From Rhododendron vialii (taxonomy: Eukaryota; Streptophyta; Magnoliopsida; Ericales; Ericaceae), in assembly GCF_030253575.1 (NCBI RefSeq), contig NC_080559.1, positions 35,501,001 to 35,565,000 on the forward strand: DNA of 64,000 nt, in the 5' to 3' direction. The notes below the pieces were generated by a model, which worked only from the letters and a program-made list of their open reading frames with translations, ran no database searches and had not been told where the DNA came from. Made by a program: the position numbers and the translations under genes. Positions 22,236-36,286 of the stretch are shown piece by piece. Within the stretch, counting starts at the first letter, position 1. Every line of letters begins with the position of its first letter.

Positions 22236-25200
22236 ATGCTCTCCACTGATTCCGACTTCGATCTCAGAGTACGATCTCTCTCTCTCTCTAAAACCCTAAC
22301 AGTCTTCCATTTCAGGGACTCATTGTTTCATGCTTTAACTCAATCCTGTCTCTTACTCTCTGCAGCCACCGTCAACTCAGTCCAGTTTCGGAACCAGGTT
22401 AGCTCATCTCCGTCTTATCCACTTCTATTTTGTTTTTGTTTTTTTTCTACTTCTTCATCCTTGATGTTTGCGCTGATTGTACGGTTCTGGTTCGTTGACT
22501 TAGCGAGCACACGTTTGCCGATGTTGGTAACTTGGACCACTGCGCCAAGTACCTGAACCAGACGCTCGTTACCTTCGGATTTCCGGCTTCGCTCGATCTG
22601 TTTGCAACTGATCCGGTGTGCTTATCTTTGTTTCTAGTTATCTGTTTAGTTTTGCAGATTTTGGCTGTAAAAGGTTCTGGCTCTTGATTTTGAACTTGTG
22701 TGTGTATTTCGTAGGTTTCAATTGCGCGCACTTGCAATTGCATATATGCTCTGTTACAGCAAAGGCAACGGGATATCGAATTCAGAGAGTCTGCTAATGA
22801 GCAGAGACAACGGTATGTTTGTTTGACCTATGGTTTTGTACTGTTAGGGTTGGGGAGAAAACCGTATTCTATGGCGGTGTGATATTCCACTGATGGTTGG
22901 CCGTGCAGTAGAGTTAGTCCTAAATTGTTGACAGGAGTGGGAGAAATTGTTGACGTTCCAAATACCAGGATCTACTATTTTTAGTGGATCCAAGTCATAT
23001 TAAACAAGGTCGATCTTACTGTTCACAACGAGAAGGAGCATATCTTTCACTTTTTGCTGAATGTTTGGCTACGGAGAACTTTTTTTATATAACCAACCAT
23101 CAGTGGATGTTATACCACATCAGCTCAACTATGCGGTGTAAGCGTGTCGATAAGTACTTTTTGAGGTGGTTAGGATGTTTGCACAGTGAAGGAAGTTGAA
23201 TTTTGGAGGAAGTTGAATTTTGGTACGCTGATTCTGTCCTAATCTATAATTAGATTCTCAAATTGGAGTGGTTTGTTTCTCTGTCTGAGGTAAGATATTG
23301 TATGCGTGTTTGTTGTCTTAACAGTTGGAAGCAGAATTGTAAATTGTACATTTTAAGGATTTATTTTTTGGCCATAAAAGCCGTTGATCAGTAGGATTAT
23401 TTTGTGAAGTAGCGAGTAAGTCTCTTGATGCCTTTACGAGAAACAGGATAAAAAGTAAAGGCACAGGGGGAGGGGGAGGGCTATCCCATCTTGAGTAGCC
23501 CCTCGCCGTTTTAAATAAATTGTGGCAAAGTTACGAATATAATCATCAATCATGAATAGTTGGAGACTCAGAGTCCCTTTCCTATCTCTAGTAGCACGAG
23601 GGGTAGGAAAACAATGTTTTAAACGGCCTGTTTAATGCACTTTGCTCCAGCATCACATGCGTGTAAAAACTTGAAAATGGAGTAATTTCAGAGAAGCTCC
23701 AACTTTTGTACATGGCTGCTTCAAATTCAGAACTCGATCTTAGAAAGCAGAAAAGGAAGAATTTTTTTTTTATCACGCATGCATGGTGGTTGTTATCTGG
23801 TCTTTTATGGACATTCTTGTACTTGTATTGAAGATTGCTGTTGATAGGTTGATGCTTATTTGTTTTCGTAAAATAGACTCCTCTCCGACATATCAAGATT
23901 AGAGGCCAAGGTGGAGAGGCTTGAAGCTCAAATATCCACAAAGGATAGGGAGATAGCAACAATTACTCGAACGGTTAGAGGCTATAATTTTTGTTTCTTT
24001 CTGGGAAGCGCACACTATGCTTTCATATGGAGCCATGGAGGTATTCAATCTGTACTGGCTTGATAACCTTGTTCGTTTTGTTTAACTCATTAACTGTTAC
24101 ATGGTCAGGAAGCTAAAACTACGGCAGCTTTCAAGGTCCAAGTTGAGAAGTTACAGCAGGAACGAGATGAATTTCAAAGGATGGTTATTGGTAATCAGGT
24201 GAGAACTCTTTCCTTTTATCTTGAAATCTTTGTTATGGTGATTGTACATAAAATGTATTGACCTTAGTACAATTTTTCATGTTGCCAAAGCAAGTGAGAA
24301 CTCAACAAGTTCATGAGATGAAGAAGAAAGAAAAGGAGTATATAAAGTTGCAGGTACGGTCCTTCTCATGTCAAGATTAGCCTCTGAAGGAAATTTTTAT
24401 TTGCTAAACTATGGTTCATATCACAAAACCGATACATTTGAGCAAGTAACAAGGGAATTATAGAGCGATTGAATTTTCCTTGTAGGAGAGGTTAAATCAA
24501 GTATTGATGGAGAAAAAGAAGGAATCTAAATCAGGCATGGAAATAATGAATTTACTTCAGGTAATTGGTGAATTACTAGTTTTGTGACGTGAAGTATTTT
24601 ATAATCCTTTTCTCTAATGGTCGTTTGTCCTATATTTGAACAGAAAGAAGGACGACAACGTGGCACATGGAATGGAAAGAAGACTGACAATGACTTCTAT
24701 AAAAAGATTGTATGGAGTATGGTGACCTATTTGAAGTTTTCTTTACCACATCGCTTATCGATGATTAAATTCTATTGACAGGTCGATGCTTATGAGGCAA
24801 AGAATCAAGAACTCGTGTCAGAGAATGCTGATTTGAGGGCATTGTTACGTTCAATGCAAGTAGGTTAACAGTCTAGCATCCTATGATTGTTGTTATTTTT
24901 TGTTGTTGCATTGATATGTTGATGGAGAAGGATCCACACCTTGATGTTCCTTAATCCTTGCTGTGAAACATTCCACTTGCAATTAAGTTCATAAGAAGCT
25001 TTTGTCTTGTGTAGACAGTTTGAACTTGTATTTCACTAACAGGTGGATATGCGTGATTTCTTGAATGCTCCAAATGGTCTGTCCAAGCAGTCGTTTCCTG
25101 TTAATGAAAGAATAGACATTGATCCCTCAAAGTCCCCATTGAGTGGGAGGACGGTATGGAAGATTGTTTGAAATGATGCAATTTTGGAATTTCTTGATGG

Positions 25201-27840
25201 CTCAACTGCTATTTTAAGAAGTAAGCTAAATTAGTTCATGATTTCCAGGATGTTTTTGACCTGCCTTTTCACATGGCTCGAGATCAAATAGAAGAAAGTC
25301 TCCGGAATAAAGTGGCTTCCATAAAGGTATAAAATTTTCTAATTCTGCGTGTTCGCTTGTTAGCTAACATTGATAAGTCATTCATTTGTTTATGTTTCCT
25401 GCTCTCAAAATTGAAGGAACGCATGGTTCAGCTACAAGATGCACAAAAAGAAGCAGAAGTCACTTCTGAAGCAACTGAGAGGGAGCTTGAGCTTGAAGCT
25501 CAATTAGTTGAGGCAAGGAGCATAATTCAGGAGCAGGTATTGAATATTCCCAATAATGCAGGTCAAAAAAGGAATTGCTATTTGTGGATTTCCTTTGAAT
25601 TTACTATAGACTAGTTGGAGTACTTTTGTCAAGTCTTAATTTACTCCAGATAAGTTTGATAATTTTACCAGGTGCACCATGCTATATATCTTCTGATAAC
25701 ATGAAATGGGCATATTGTTAGTTGTGACTGTAGGTGACACTGCCTTCTTTATAGACATCTTATTGTAGATACTAAACTGTTGTCCTTCTCTAGCGTTTCA
25801 GGCTGTTCCTCATCCCTTCAAAAGCCAATTTCCCTTATTTTTATCTTATATACTAATCTGATTATTAGCAATTCTTAATCTGTTGAAGTTCTGCCCTTCG
25901 TGTTAGAAGAAAGTGTTCGTTATCAGTTACACGAGATTATTTATCAAACACCCAGGCATTTTGGTACCTCATGAGGACAGAGAGGACATGATTGTATGGA
26001 TCCATAACCGCATTGGGTTTATTCTTCTAAATGTGCTTGGGAGTCCATCAGAACAAAAAGCCCTGAGGTGCTTCGTATAAGGCAGTGTGGTTCCACAAAC
26101 ATGAGCCTAGATGGTCAACAATCCTAATGATGGCCATCTTGGGGGCAGGCTTTTGACGAAGGATATGCTTTCTAACTGGGGAATAGCTACTGATGAAAGT
26201 TAGTCATGTGTTCTCTCAGGTTTGAATCTCATGTTCACTTGTCCTTTGAGTGCTTCTTCTCTAAGTGGATTTGGGGTAAACTTTGGGATACGTGGTTTCA
26301 GTAGAAGTCCCCAGAATATCATGGCTGAAGCTATGAGTTAAGAATCATGGTGAAGCTAAGGGTTTGCAGGATTTAATGTGAACGTTGGCTTTCTCAGCTA
26401 CTGTATACCATGTTTGGGCGAAGAAAATAATAGGGCCTTCAAAACGAAGGGCATTGATGCTGATGGAGCGTACGTAAATATTAGAAGAGCGGTTAGAGAT
26501 TGCATGGCTGCTTGGGGGAGAGTTTCCTCTACGATAGAAAATGTCGGTCTTTACTCTTAAGAACATATGGTGCATGCCTATCAGTTTCTTAGAAGAAGGA
26601 TAGCGTATGCAGCAGTTTTGGTTGTTAAGTTTTAGGTGTCAATTCTTTTTGTATACAGGCTTGATTGATGCCCTAATCCTAGATTTTGACCTCTGGTCTT
26701 TTCTTTGGCTCTCAAGGATATTCCCTTAGCCCTTGTTTAAGATTTGTTTTTTTGATCGGCAAAGAAAGATATTATTAATAGACAAAAAAGGTCGCATACG
26801 GAGAAGGGGGCAAAGGGAGCTGCCCTTGTTTAAGATGGTGTTTCGTAATGAAATAAACCAGAAAAAGAAAGTGTTTGTAGCTTTCCTAGTATGTGCTGTG
26901 TTTGAAGTTGTTGAACACTTGCGGGACTTAAAACATTTGATCGAAGAAAATGCGGTCTCATCTAATATGTTGCTGGCCACCATTGATATCCCATTTAACT
27001 CCTGTAGGTGCATTCCTGGTCGTTGCTAATCATTTGCTATTCGATGATGATAGTTTTATGATGTGTTCCTATTTTTATTTGAATTTTTTGTTGCTGGGGC
27101 AAAGTTCAAAATATATTCCTGGGTCCCATTGCAGGCATCCATAATGTCGAAACATCTTGCCAAGCCTGACAAGCCAAGGTATTGACTAAAATTTCATCCG
27201 TCTGAATAAGCACAAATTCAAGCAGTTGGTTCTATCATGCAGGCGACTGAATGGCCACATGAGTTCTGATAGGGATTCAATCATTTCATCTCCATCTGAG
27301 GTATAGATCGTTGCATCGCTTATTGTGGCTATTGGAGTGCTGATGAATATGCCGTTGAGTTGTATTTTTTCCTTTCTCTTTCCCATGTTGGAATATCAAT
27401 GCCATTTTATTTGACGTGGCTATGAAAATTGAAGTCAAGTCTGCTTAACGACACTATCTATTTGCACTGAATTGTTTGGACATTGGTATGGAATGGAAGC
27501 ACCGCTCAGCTGGCAAGTAATCTACACATACTCATATCACCAAATTTATGTAGGATATGCACATATCTCTTATGATGGGAAAAGATAGGAAAGGTAAATG
27601 AGAGAAGCTAACTTTCTCTCCCCTCATATTTCATTTCTCTTTCCCTTGAAGGAAATTGTGGGGTTGTCTTGTATGGTGAAGGAAATCCTTTGTGGTATAG
27701 TTCGAAGGGAATTACTTTGAGAGGGATAAGATTATTCACAAGGAAAAACTAGTTTGATGATGAGTTTTGTTGCATCGTAATATTCTTAATAATATTGGTT
27801 TTGATCATACTAACCAATGTTGGTTCTCCAGGGCATGTGA
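22236..27840 (+). CDS. Afadin/alpha-actinin-binding (ADIP/SSX2IP-like) coiled-coil protein
   Basis: Exons 22236-22268, 22366-22397, 22504-22615, 22715-22812, 23877-23973, 24109-24198, 24291-24353, 24486-24560, 24644-24709, 24782-24859, 25043-25153, 25249-25326, 25417-25536, 27135-27178 and 27243-27300 join in phase to 385 codons. A last exon adding Gly-Met-stop at 27832-27840 is my guess. The N-terminal domain reads NLDHCAKYLNQTLVTFGFP and VSIARTCNCIYALLQQRQRD, the family signature. From about residue 95 onward it is heptad-rich coiled coil (EAKVERLEAQI, KVQVEKLQQERDEF, KEAEVTSEATEREL). Animal members act at adherens junctions and centrosomes; plant members are little studied and a cytoskeletal role is only inferred. 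The intron 25537-27134 is large and contains a 78-bp LINE insertion. No lesions seen. Confidence 0.88.
26744..26821 (-). mobile_element. 78-bp 5'-truncated LINE insertion with 15-bp target duplication
   Basis: The block is bounded by an exact 15-base direct repeat GCCCTTGTTTAAGAT at 26729-26743 and 26822-26836. Its left end is T-rich, reading on the minus strand as ...TTGCCGATC followed by an A-run, like plant LINE 3' ends. A very short, strongly 5'-truncated insertion inside the long intron of the ADIP-like gene. Confidence 0.8.
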
Positions 27841-29639
27841 AATCATCAAATTTGAGTTGCTGACTCTCCAATGCCAGCTTCCGAAATTGGATCATATCGA
27901 CACCATGTTTAGATGGAGCTTCTGTACTAGACCCACTGCAGCAGGCAAGTGTTTAAATTGTTGTAGACTAATTTTATCAAGGAAATCTAGAGCGGTAGGT
28001 TTGGCTCTTTGAGAAACTATGGAAGTAAGTGTATTTGTGAGCCTTGATGTTACTGTGATCAGTATCTTGCTGTTCCTCAGTTAAGGGTACACACATCCAG
28101 TATTATGCGAGTAATCAACAATTTTCACTTCTTTGTATGCCGCACTTTATTTTCACTTGGGCTACGCATGGATCTTGAATTTATGAAGGGAAAAGGAAAA
28201 GGTAAGTGAACTGGAATCACTTCACAGTAGTACTCCTATGTTTTTATGCTTAATAATTAAAAAAGTTTATAATTCTTGCGATAAATTTGTAGTTTAATTT
28301 TCTCGTTTTCCTCTTCTAAGCACAACAAGGAAAAACTTAGCAAGTAAACCCTTGGTGAAGCAAGATTGCCGGCGTTTTGGGCATTAATCCACTGTACATT
28401 CAAATCAGATTGAACTTGAACTTATATGTAAAGCAATTTTAAATCAGGTTGCAGCATCTTCATAAATAGTTACCCAACATATGCGGTCGAATACCAAAAG
28501 TCAGCTTTTTTGCCCTCAGCTAATCAGCAGGACTAACAAATCTCAACATAAAGCATGTTTTCGGCAGCAGCAGCGAGAGGTTATCTGGCATCGATGTGAT
28601 GCAGGATAATTTGTAATTTGGTCTCCTAAATAAATAGTAAGTAAATAAAAACACCTTCTGGAGTTACTTAAAGTGAGATAAAATTAGTGTCCACTACGAT
28701 TTTGTGTATTATTTTCAATAATTTATATCTATCAGTGAGAAAAACGTTGCAAATTTTTTTTCTGAACCAACGCAAGAGGGTAGTTCTGCTTGTTTATTTG
28801 CACCGGTAAAAATCCCGGCACAAAAGGTAGTACTAAAAAGGCTTCCCAGCGCATTGTAGTTATGCTTTGTTCTACAGTGGATATTCCGTTGCAAATAACA
28901 ATTCCTCGCGAGAGGGTGTGTCCATGCGCTTTGCAACTTGGGAGGCTGCTGTCTCTTACTAGCAGCGCTCAATTTTACCGTCTAAAAGTGTTTTGAACGG
29001 TCGAAATTTAAAAAGAATTTTTTTTGGAAGAATTCTTCTAAAATCTAGACTATTGATTATCGAGACAACAGTAAAATTTTGAGTGCTGCTAGCCTGCTAC
29101 TACCTGGACGGCAGCTCCCGCTTCCCTCGCTTTGACTGTACACTAGGATGTTTCTGATTTTGCACATAACTATTGTTATTTTGACCCCACAACAAATTCT
29201 TTGCCTCAATTTATTTTTCAAAATATAATAAGATATCGCTAAGATACCATACAAATGCAGAAATGCTCAAGCATTCTATTCTGTTTGCAAGTTGATCATA
29301 ACAATACAAATGAGGATATCATGCATTAAAAATCAAATTAGTAAAAAGCCAAATTACATTAAGTAATCTATATTTATTTAATTAACCTCGCAATTTAATT
29401 ATTTGTTTCCCTTAGGAGAAAAAAATAATTTTATACCCCCACTAATAAAAAATATTGGCTCCGAGTCGTAATGCTATAAATACGGAGTAATGTACAGGAA
29501 CTAATCGATTTTTTTGATCCCCACTCCCCTTTTTTGCGACCAAAAAAGCTGAATAAAAAGGGTGAAATTGACGGGGAAGTCCCTCTATAGATACAAGTTC
29601 CCGGTGCCGATCTTTTCCAGTTAGGGTTTGAGAGCAGAG
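27841..29639. other. Intergenic region, ADIP-like gene to RPA2
   Basis: Contains the presumed 3' UTR of the ADIP-like gene and the RPA2 promoter and 5' UTR. Open frames around 28715-29254 and 29442-29747 are short and unrecognised. No mobile-element ends were identified. Confidence 0.5.
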
Positions 29640-32600
29640 ATGTACGGGAGCCAGTTCGATGGCAACGCGGCCTTCGCCGGCGGCGGTTTCATGCCCTCTC
29701 AGACCACTCAGACCGCCGATCCTTCCTTCTCTGCCGCTAAAGTACATGCAATCTCTCTCACCTCTTCTTTAATTTCATCGTTTCCTTTTCACTCACCCTA
29801 GCTTTTTGGTAAACGAAGTTAAACATCATTTTGAAATTTATATTTTCTGTTTTTTTTTTTTTCAATTCTTTATTTATGCTGCTTAAGTATTTTACTCTCT
29901 TTCGTGCTTCTCTGGGATTCTCGGTTTCCAAACAGAGCAGCACTAGGTTTTTGTGGTTGCATAATTTTTTTTCAGAATAGGGATATCCAAGTCATGCACC
30001 CTAGCGTTTGGTTAACGAGAAAGCAAGAGGGAATGTTTAACAATATTGGTGAATTTTTGTTAGAAATTTATGCTTCCTGCTGTTTTGATTTGTGGTTTTG
30101 GCTCAAGTGATAGAAAGCCTTGGGTTTATGTACTTTTAGTCTCTTTTCTGTTGCTTTGAGATTCTGGGTTATTAAACCGGTCATAAATTGGGCTTGGTGG
30201 TTGCTTTCTTTGGCAGAATCGAGATACCCAACCACTGCTTCCGTTAACTGTAAAGCAAATAAGCCAAGCTTTTCAGGCTACCGATGACAAATCAAACTTT
30301 ATTATTGATGGCGTCGACGTGAACAATGTAGGTGAACACTGTTTGGTTTGCTTTTATTCTTGCCATCGTTCTTATGTGTTTTTGAATGGATTTTAGGAAA
30401 TTAAGATATAGACACCTAATAAACCTCTGGATGCTTCACCCCGTTCTCATTTTTAATTGGGGAGTGACATATGCAGTGGTATATGGCCTGGCTGTGGCAC
30501 TGCTGAAATGTTGATGGGTTTTGTGGGTTTGAATCGTGTTTAGGTTACGTTGGTGGGGATGGTTTTCAATAAGGCAGAAAGGGTTACTGACGTTTCATTT
30601 GTGATTGATGATGGCACTGGACGCATTGACTGCAATAGATGGTGAACTCTCTCTCTCTCTCTCTCTCTCTCAAATGATTGTGATGTGTAAATTTTAGGGC
30701 CTTTAGGCGGTTCTTTCATGCTGAAGTTGTTTCTCTATTTTCATGTGTTCAAATTGTGAGATGCAATATGAGCTGTAACATATTTGGGTCATCGCAGGGT
30801 GAATGAAGCTGTAGACACTAAGGAAGTGGAGGCAATATCGTAAGTTCAAACTTTGTGGTGCATATATCTTTAGGATGTGTTTGGATGTCCTTTGAATTTG
30901 AAAATCCTCGGTAACAACATATACTTTTAATGCAGACGTCCATTTTGAATTTAGCCATTTGGAGATTGGGGCTTTCAACTGTGATCATTCTTACTTTTCC
31001 TTAGAAAGTCTGAACTAAAAGTTTTTAAGTATTAGCTATGAGATGCTAGTGCTACCATATTTTCAAATGGCTAGTGAAGATGAACGGATGGTGCACTAAA
31101 TTGGACTACTGGAATTCTAGTGGTATCCAAGCAGGTCCTGAGTATGATATTCACCTTAATTCCATATTTGGACATGTACGTTGTTCAGGTTTTATGTTTT
31201 CTTTTCTTCAATTTAATCTCAGTGATGGAATGTATGTTCGGGTTCATGGACATTTGAAGGGCTTTCAGGGTAAAAAACAGTTAACAGTCTTCTCGATCAG
31301 GTAAAATTGGAAAGTTTAGCACATGTTGTTCGGGTTTTACTGTCCTCGATCAATGATTTGCATTTCTGTGTGTTCATTTTGTTTGTTCCACCTGTTGTCT
31401 TTACTAGATTTGTATAATAAAGATGATTGGATGTGTTGAAAACTTGAAGCTATAAGTAGTATATTAGAATGTTGTTCTTTTTTGAGTATTCAATTCCTTA
31501 AAATTAGCGATACACAAGTTATGCAGCACTAACCGTCTTTCTTCTTACTGTTCATTACAACTGTTCCATGGCTCTTCTTTAGCATTTCTCAAGTTTGTTT
31601 GTTTGTTTTTGTTTTTTGTTTTTTTTTGGTGTGGTTTTTGCGTCCTGGTTATAAATTTGTGTTGCTAGTAAAAATCGTTGGAGCAATCCCAACCATCGGT
31701 GTTAGGATAATACGATTCCCATTTCGTATTGTACGGCTCGATCTGATTTAGGGGGTCATTGATATGAATAGGTTGTATGAATTGGAAATAGCTGTGAGTC
31801 GATGAATCGATGAACTGAATTGAAAATGACAAAGAAAAAATGGCATCCAACAACCCTAAATACCCTCTAAGGGTTTGTTTTGTACTTTTAACTAGCATAT
31901 GATTCATGAGTATTCATCTTTTGCAAGTTGCAATAGCAACAGCTTACCTATTAGTCCACTGGGTTATCACTTCATCGTTTAAAACAAGTTTTTGGATGAT
32001 TTTTAGGTCTAAAATTTCATTTATGGTATATATATTTGTCTCTCAAATTCATAAATATGCTTTTCCATGTATTTTAGAAATCGTGACTGAATAGGAGCGT
32101 TTCACAATTCATTTCTATTTACAATTTGGGAAAGGACCATCTCGATTTGGGAAACTACATTTCCCTGCCCTTGTGGAAGGTCAAATTGGCATGTCGTGGC
32201 ATAGGCCTGGGGTTGCCATCTGATACATTGGGAATTGTGATGAAGTGGTATCTTATGGTAGCAATAAAGTCTCAACAGCGTTGCACTCTCAATCCTGATT
32301 ATTCAGGTTTTATGGGTGTTTTGTTTGCACTGCTTTCTGTGACATGAAATAACTTTTAGGTATTGATAGTTGTTAGTTCTAAGTTTTTGATGTCTAGACT
32401 GTTGCTTTGGATTTGGAAAACAAAGTCCTGGTTGTTGGATTTCCCCTCACATTAATACCCCTGCTTGGCCCTGATAATGAACTTGCAAATAGCCACTTTC
32501 ACAATTTGTTTTCAGCTATTTGTCAGTTGCATAATGATAATTTAAGTGGCATTCCTCGTCTTATGGCTTGTATGGTATATGGACTATGATCTAATGGACA

Positions 32601-33772
32601 TATTGTCTTATTTGTAGAGATAACATGCTGATGGATCATGCTTTTCCTGCCAAGTTCTTTTGTAATGTCATTATTTTGAATTCTTAAGCACGCTGGTTTT
32701 CAGGCCTCTGACTGACTACAATGAGATGCCATACCACTTTGTTGAGTGTATGTATGTCCATAACTACAACACCAAATCACGGGTATTGGTCTAACTTTTC
32801 ATTTTTCTTGAGCAAGTACGGCAACTATGTATGAAAATGTTTTATACGTGGCCTACTCTCTGTATCCTGTATCCATGATGGAGTTTGTAATTTTTTGCTG
32901 GAAGAAGCTACAGGGTAGTGTCCCCACTCAAAATATGCCAAATTCAGCTGTTGCCACACCTTCAAATAGTTACCAAGCTGCCCCACCAAATCAAGTAAGC
33001 CAGTCACAGTTCATAATTAAATTCTGTTAATTGTTGATTGATATATTGAGTCTTCTGGTATACTTCTTGGAATGTAGTACACTGGGCACTACGGCATTGA
33101 TGGAGTGAAGGGCATTGCTCAATTGGTCTTTGACTATCTGCAGCAGCCTTCGTGCCTGTGAGTTATCTATAATGCCTACTCATAAAATGTTTGTTTGCTT
33201 TTTGGCCCCTGCTAGTTTATAGCTTCGAGTCATGGTTATGACTGTTTTGGAAGCTAGAATTTTGTAGTGTTGTGCTTTCTATGGTGGCTGACGACCTCCA
33301 TGGTTTGAATTCAATCTCATTGGGTGGGAGGAATGCTTCTATGTCGAGATAGATCCTATACTACATCACAATTATGTTATTAACTTGATAACAATAATAT
33401 AGTTCTGCTACTTTGAATGGATATTAAGATTGTAATATTTTTCTTGTATTAGTTTTGGGTTCATTGTCCATTGGGAATTTCTTGCCCTTGACTCCTTGAG
33501 ATCTTCCAAATTTGCAGCTCACTGGAAAAGGGACTGCATGTGAATGAAATTGCCCAACAACTGAGCATGCCGGTGGAAAAAATCTCGTATGTCTCCCTCT
33601 CTACTCATGCATGTTTATCGGCATGCAGTATATATAAGACCGTTTCTTTTTTTCTTTATCCTCCTAAGCTGTTCTGGCATTTGGCAGAGAATCAATCAAA
33701 TTTCTTGAAGAAGACGGCTTGGTTTACTCAACGATAGATGACTATCATTTCAAGTCCACTGGCAATGGTTGA
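29640..33772 (+). CDS. RPA2: Replication protein A 32 kDa subunit (RPA2)
   Basis: Ten exons, 29640-29741, 30217-30327, 30544-30641, 30798-30839, 31223-31300, 32704-32782, 32914-32994, 33078-33157, 33518-33586 and 33688-33772, join in phase to 275 codons (274 aa). The Gly/Ser/Gln-rich N-terminus (MYGSQFDGNAAFAGGGFMPS) is the usual phosphorylated region. The OB fold runs about residues 45-170 (VTLVGMVFNKAERVTDVSF, IDDGTGRIDCNRW, VRVHGHLKGFQGKKQLTVF). A linker rich in Asn/Pro/Ala is followed by a winged-helix domain from about 200 (YTGHYGIDGVKGIAQLVFDY, GLVYSTIDDYHF). RPA2 binds ssDNA as part of the RPA heterotrimer in the nucleus during replication, repair and recombination; the winged helix recruits repair partners. 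All introns are GT-AG. A CT tract follows the third exon's donor at about 30649-30671. Confidence 0.96.
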
Positions 33773-35988
33773 TTTCTTGCGTATGCGAAGTGAAGCCAGG
33801 CAGGAGCACTCTCCTAAGTTCTAACCGGATTGTGCCCGCATCTCTCCTTTACTCTTTTATATAAAGGTGCAGATATGTTAAGAATTTTGTATTATCTAGT
33901 AGTATGAAGTCCTTTTTGGCCACAATATTAGTTGAACAGTCATGTTCAAATGACTAATTGAGGTGTTTTTGCTAGTTTTCACGAGAACGATATGCTCTAA
34001 AGCTACCTCTCTTTTTTTCCCATTTGAAAATGCACTGTTCAGTGGTTTGGTTTAAGGAGACGCTGACGGATTTCTGGAACTGGAAGAGAAATGGGAAATG
34101 GAAGAAACCATGAAGTGGGAAAGCTCTTTTTTGCTGCTCATTTCCATCATTTTCCTTTCCGTTTATCCCTCCCCAAATCCATGATCCATAGGCAACCATG
34201 AGGTTTTAGTCGCTCTAATGGCACAAAATATCGGGTAGTAGTCGGGTATCTTTTTCGAGACTATGTAATTTTGTACTCTTATGAATTTAAGCATGGTGAG
34301 TTTTAATCCAAATGTTGTGGATTTCTAGAGGTAAACACAGTATACATTAACATTACCTAGGATTGGCTGGTGTTACGTGCTTTGTTTGACAATTTTATAT
34401 GGTCGGTTTGTTGTACCAACGGAAGAAGATTAGGGTTGGCACCCAATCACAATCACAACAGACTTTTCATCGTCCTGATTAACTTACGCATTTGTCACTT
34501 TCTTGCTGCCTTTTAGTGATAATTCCATTAGTTGGAGATGGGACTACACATGGAGATGGAGTTTACACTCGTCAACAGTCCAATAATTACTACTCCTAGC
34601 AATGAAAGCTGTAGCTATGTTGTGTGATCTGATTGGACAATTCCATGTGCATAAAGGCAAATAGGCAGCTCCAGCTCCACGCCAATCCCCTCCAAATGAA
34701 TTGGAGAGAGCAATTTTAGTTCAAAAAGGATTCAGTTCGAGACTCATTTCAATGAGATTAGGACCCTTCGATTTGTTTAGCTCGTTAAGAATATCAACTG
34801 TGCCAAACATCAAGTTAATTGGATGTAATTTGATATGAATTTTGAACTCAGTTGTATTATGAAAATCATATCAAATGATATTCGATCAACTTAATTTATT
34901 GCATGCTTGATGGATCATTGAATTGGGCTCGGAATCCTTTTACAAGCAATACTATATAATATATTGCTAAATTCATATTGGCAATCCTATTTTTGTCCGA
35001 TCGAACAAATTTGTATCACAGATGTTTTGCTCCAAAATCTTTGAGATGAACTACTCTAGCAAGCTTATTGCAATTTGTTTTCTTAAAAAATACTTATTAT
35101 ATAAATGATTTTTTTAGTTTTAAATTTTCTAGGAAAGACAAGAACTCATGCAATATACTTACATTAGAAAAGTTAATAAGTTAGTAGACGTCAAATTGCT
35201 AACCCGATTACTAGAGACCTTGGTGAACTTGGAACAAGCACCCAACCAACTGAGCCAACTTGCAAGTTCTTACATAAAAGATATGTAGTATTTATTATGA
35301 TAAAATAAGCCCGAGCTGGAACAAAAATAAACAGTTTGGAAGAGTATAAAAGACTTGTCATTCATCTCAGTAGTAGTACACCATTTGGGTCAGTTCAATA
35401 AATCTAATGGCATGTTTTCACTTTTCATAGACTTGTCATTTATCTCCCACACTTGTTCAACTTTTACTGCTGCCTAACAAAATGTGATTAGGAGTACAAC
35501 TTTTCCAAATTATATCGAGAAAGAGCTGTTGAATAAAGTCCAACATTGAATGTTGTAAAAAGAAAAAAAAAAAAAAAACACAAAAAAAGTCCAACATTGA
35601 AGCAGACTATTGGGTGCTTTCTATATAACTGCCACTTGGCGTCGCACTCATATTTGACTGGTTCATACGGTTAACAGCAATTATAAGGTTGACTCAAATT
35701 GTTAATTGGTTCTCTCAGAAAAAATAAAAACAAATTTTATTTGCAAAATAAAATTAAAGGTGTTACTAAATACTACTAGATTGGAGCATTGGTCCAAAAA
35801 ACAAAAGAAGAATATTTTGGTGGAGTTTACCAAATACGGGAATAAAAAACTATTCCCGGGAGAAGGTGGAAAACATGACATGCAGCCGCTTTTGGCGCTA
35901 TTGTTTAGAGCCTTTATTATTATTTATTGATAGCCTCACCTTTTTATCAACCGTTTCTCTCTCTCACATCTTCTCTCTCTAGGGTCCT

Positions 35989-36042
<54 letters not shown>

Positions 36043-36286
36043 TGGGGTCCTGAAAAAGCCCAGTCGAGGACACGGTCATGGAATCCTTCCAAGTTGCACA
36101 ATTTCCAGCCTCTCCTATTGGTACTTGTGTTAGCTCTGTAGTCTTTCTTCCCTCTGCCATATTCTCTCTTTTTGTTTAGCAGCACATCACATCACATATG
36201 TGTCTCTTTTTCTGGTGCAGAATTGGGGATTTGTTGGTAATGTGGCCGGCAGATTGCAGCCTGGTCTTTTCATTCAGCAGTAGGCT
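33773..36286. other. Intergenic region, RPA2 to VIL2
   Basis: RPA2 3' UTR, then AT-rich DNA with an A-run near 35562-35578 and a diverged repeat around 34720-34945 related to the one near 20525. The last 300 bases form the VIL2 leader, dominated by a long CT microsatellite. No coding sequence is supported. Confidence 0.5.
35992..36040. repeat. (CT)n microsatellite in the VIL2 5' leader/promoter
   Basis: About 49 bases of uninterrupted CT dinucleotides, roughly 250 bases upstream of the VIL2 start codon. CT-rich leaders are common in plant genes and such tracts can be GAGA-factor (BPC) targets; binding here is only inferred. Confidence 0.9.

Noticed and set aside
35927-36185. Frames of repeated Leu-Ser or Arg-Glu at the CT tract
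   Set aside because: Products of a dinucleotide microsatellite, not genes; the same holds for 40051-40278, 40315-40566 and 58776-59105.
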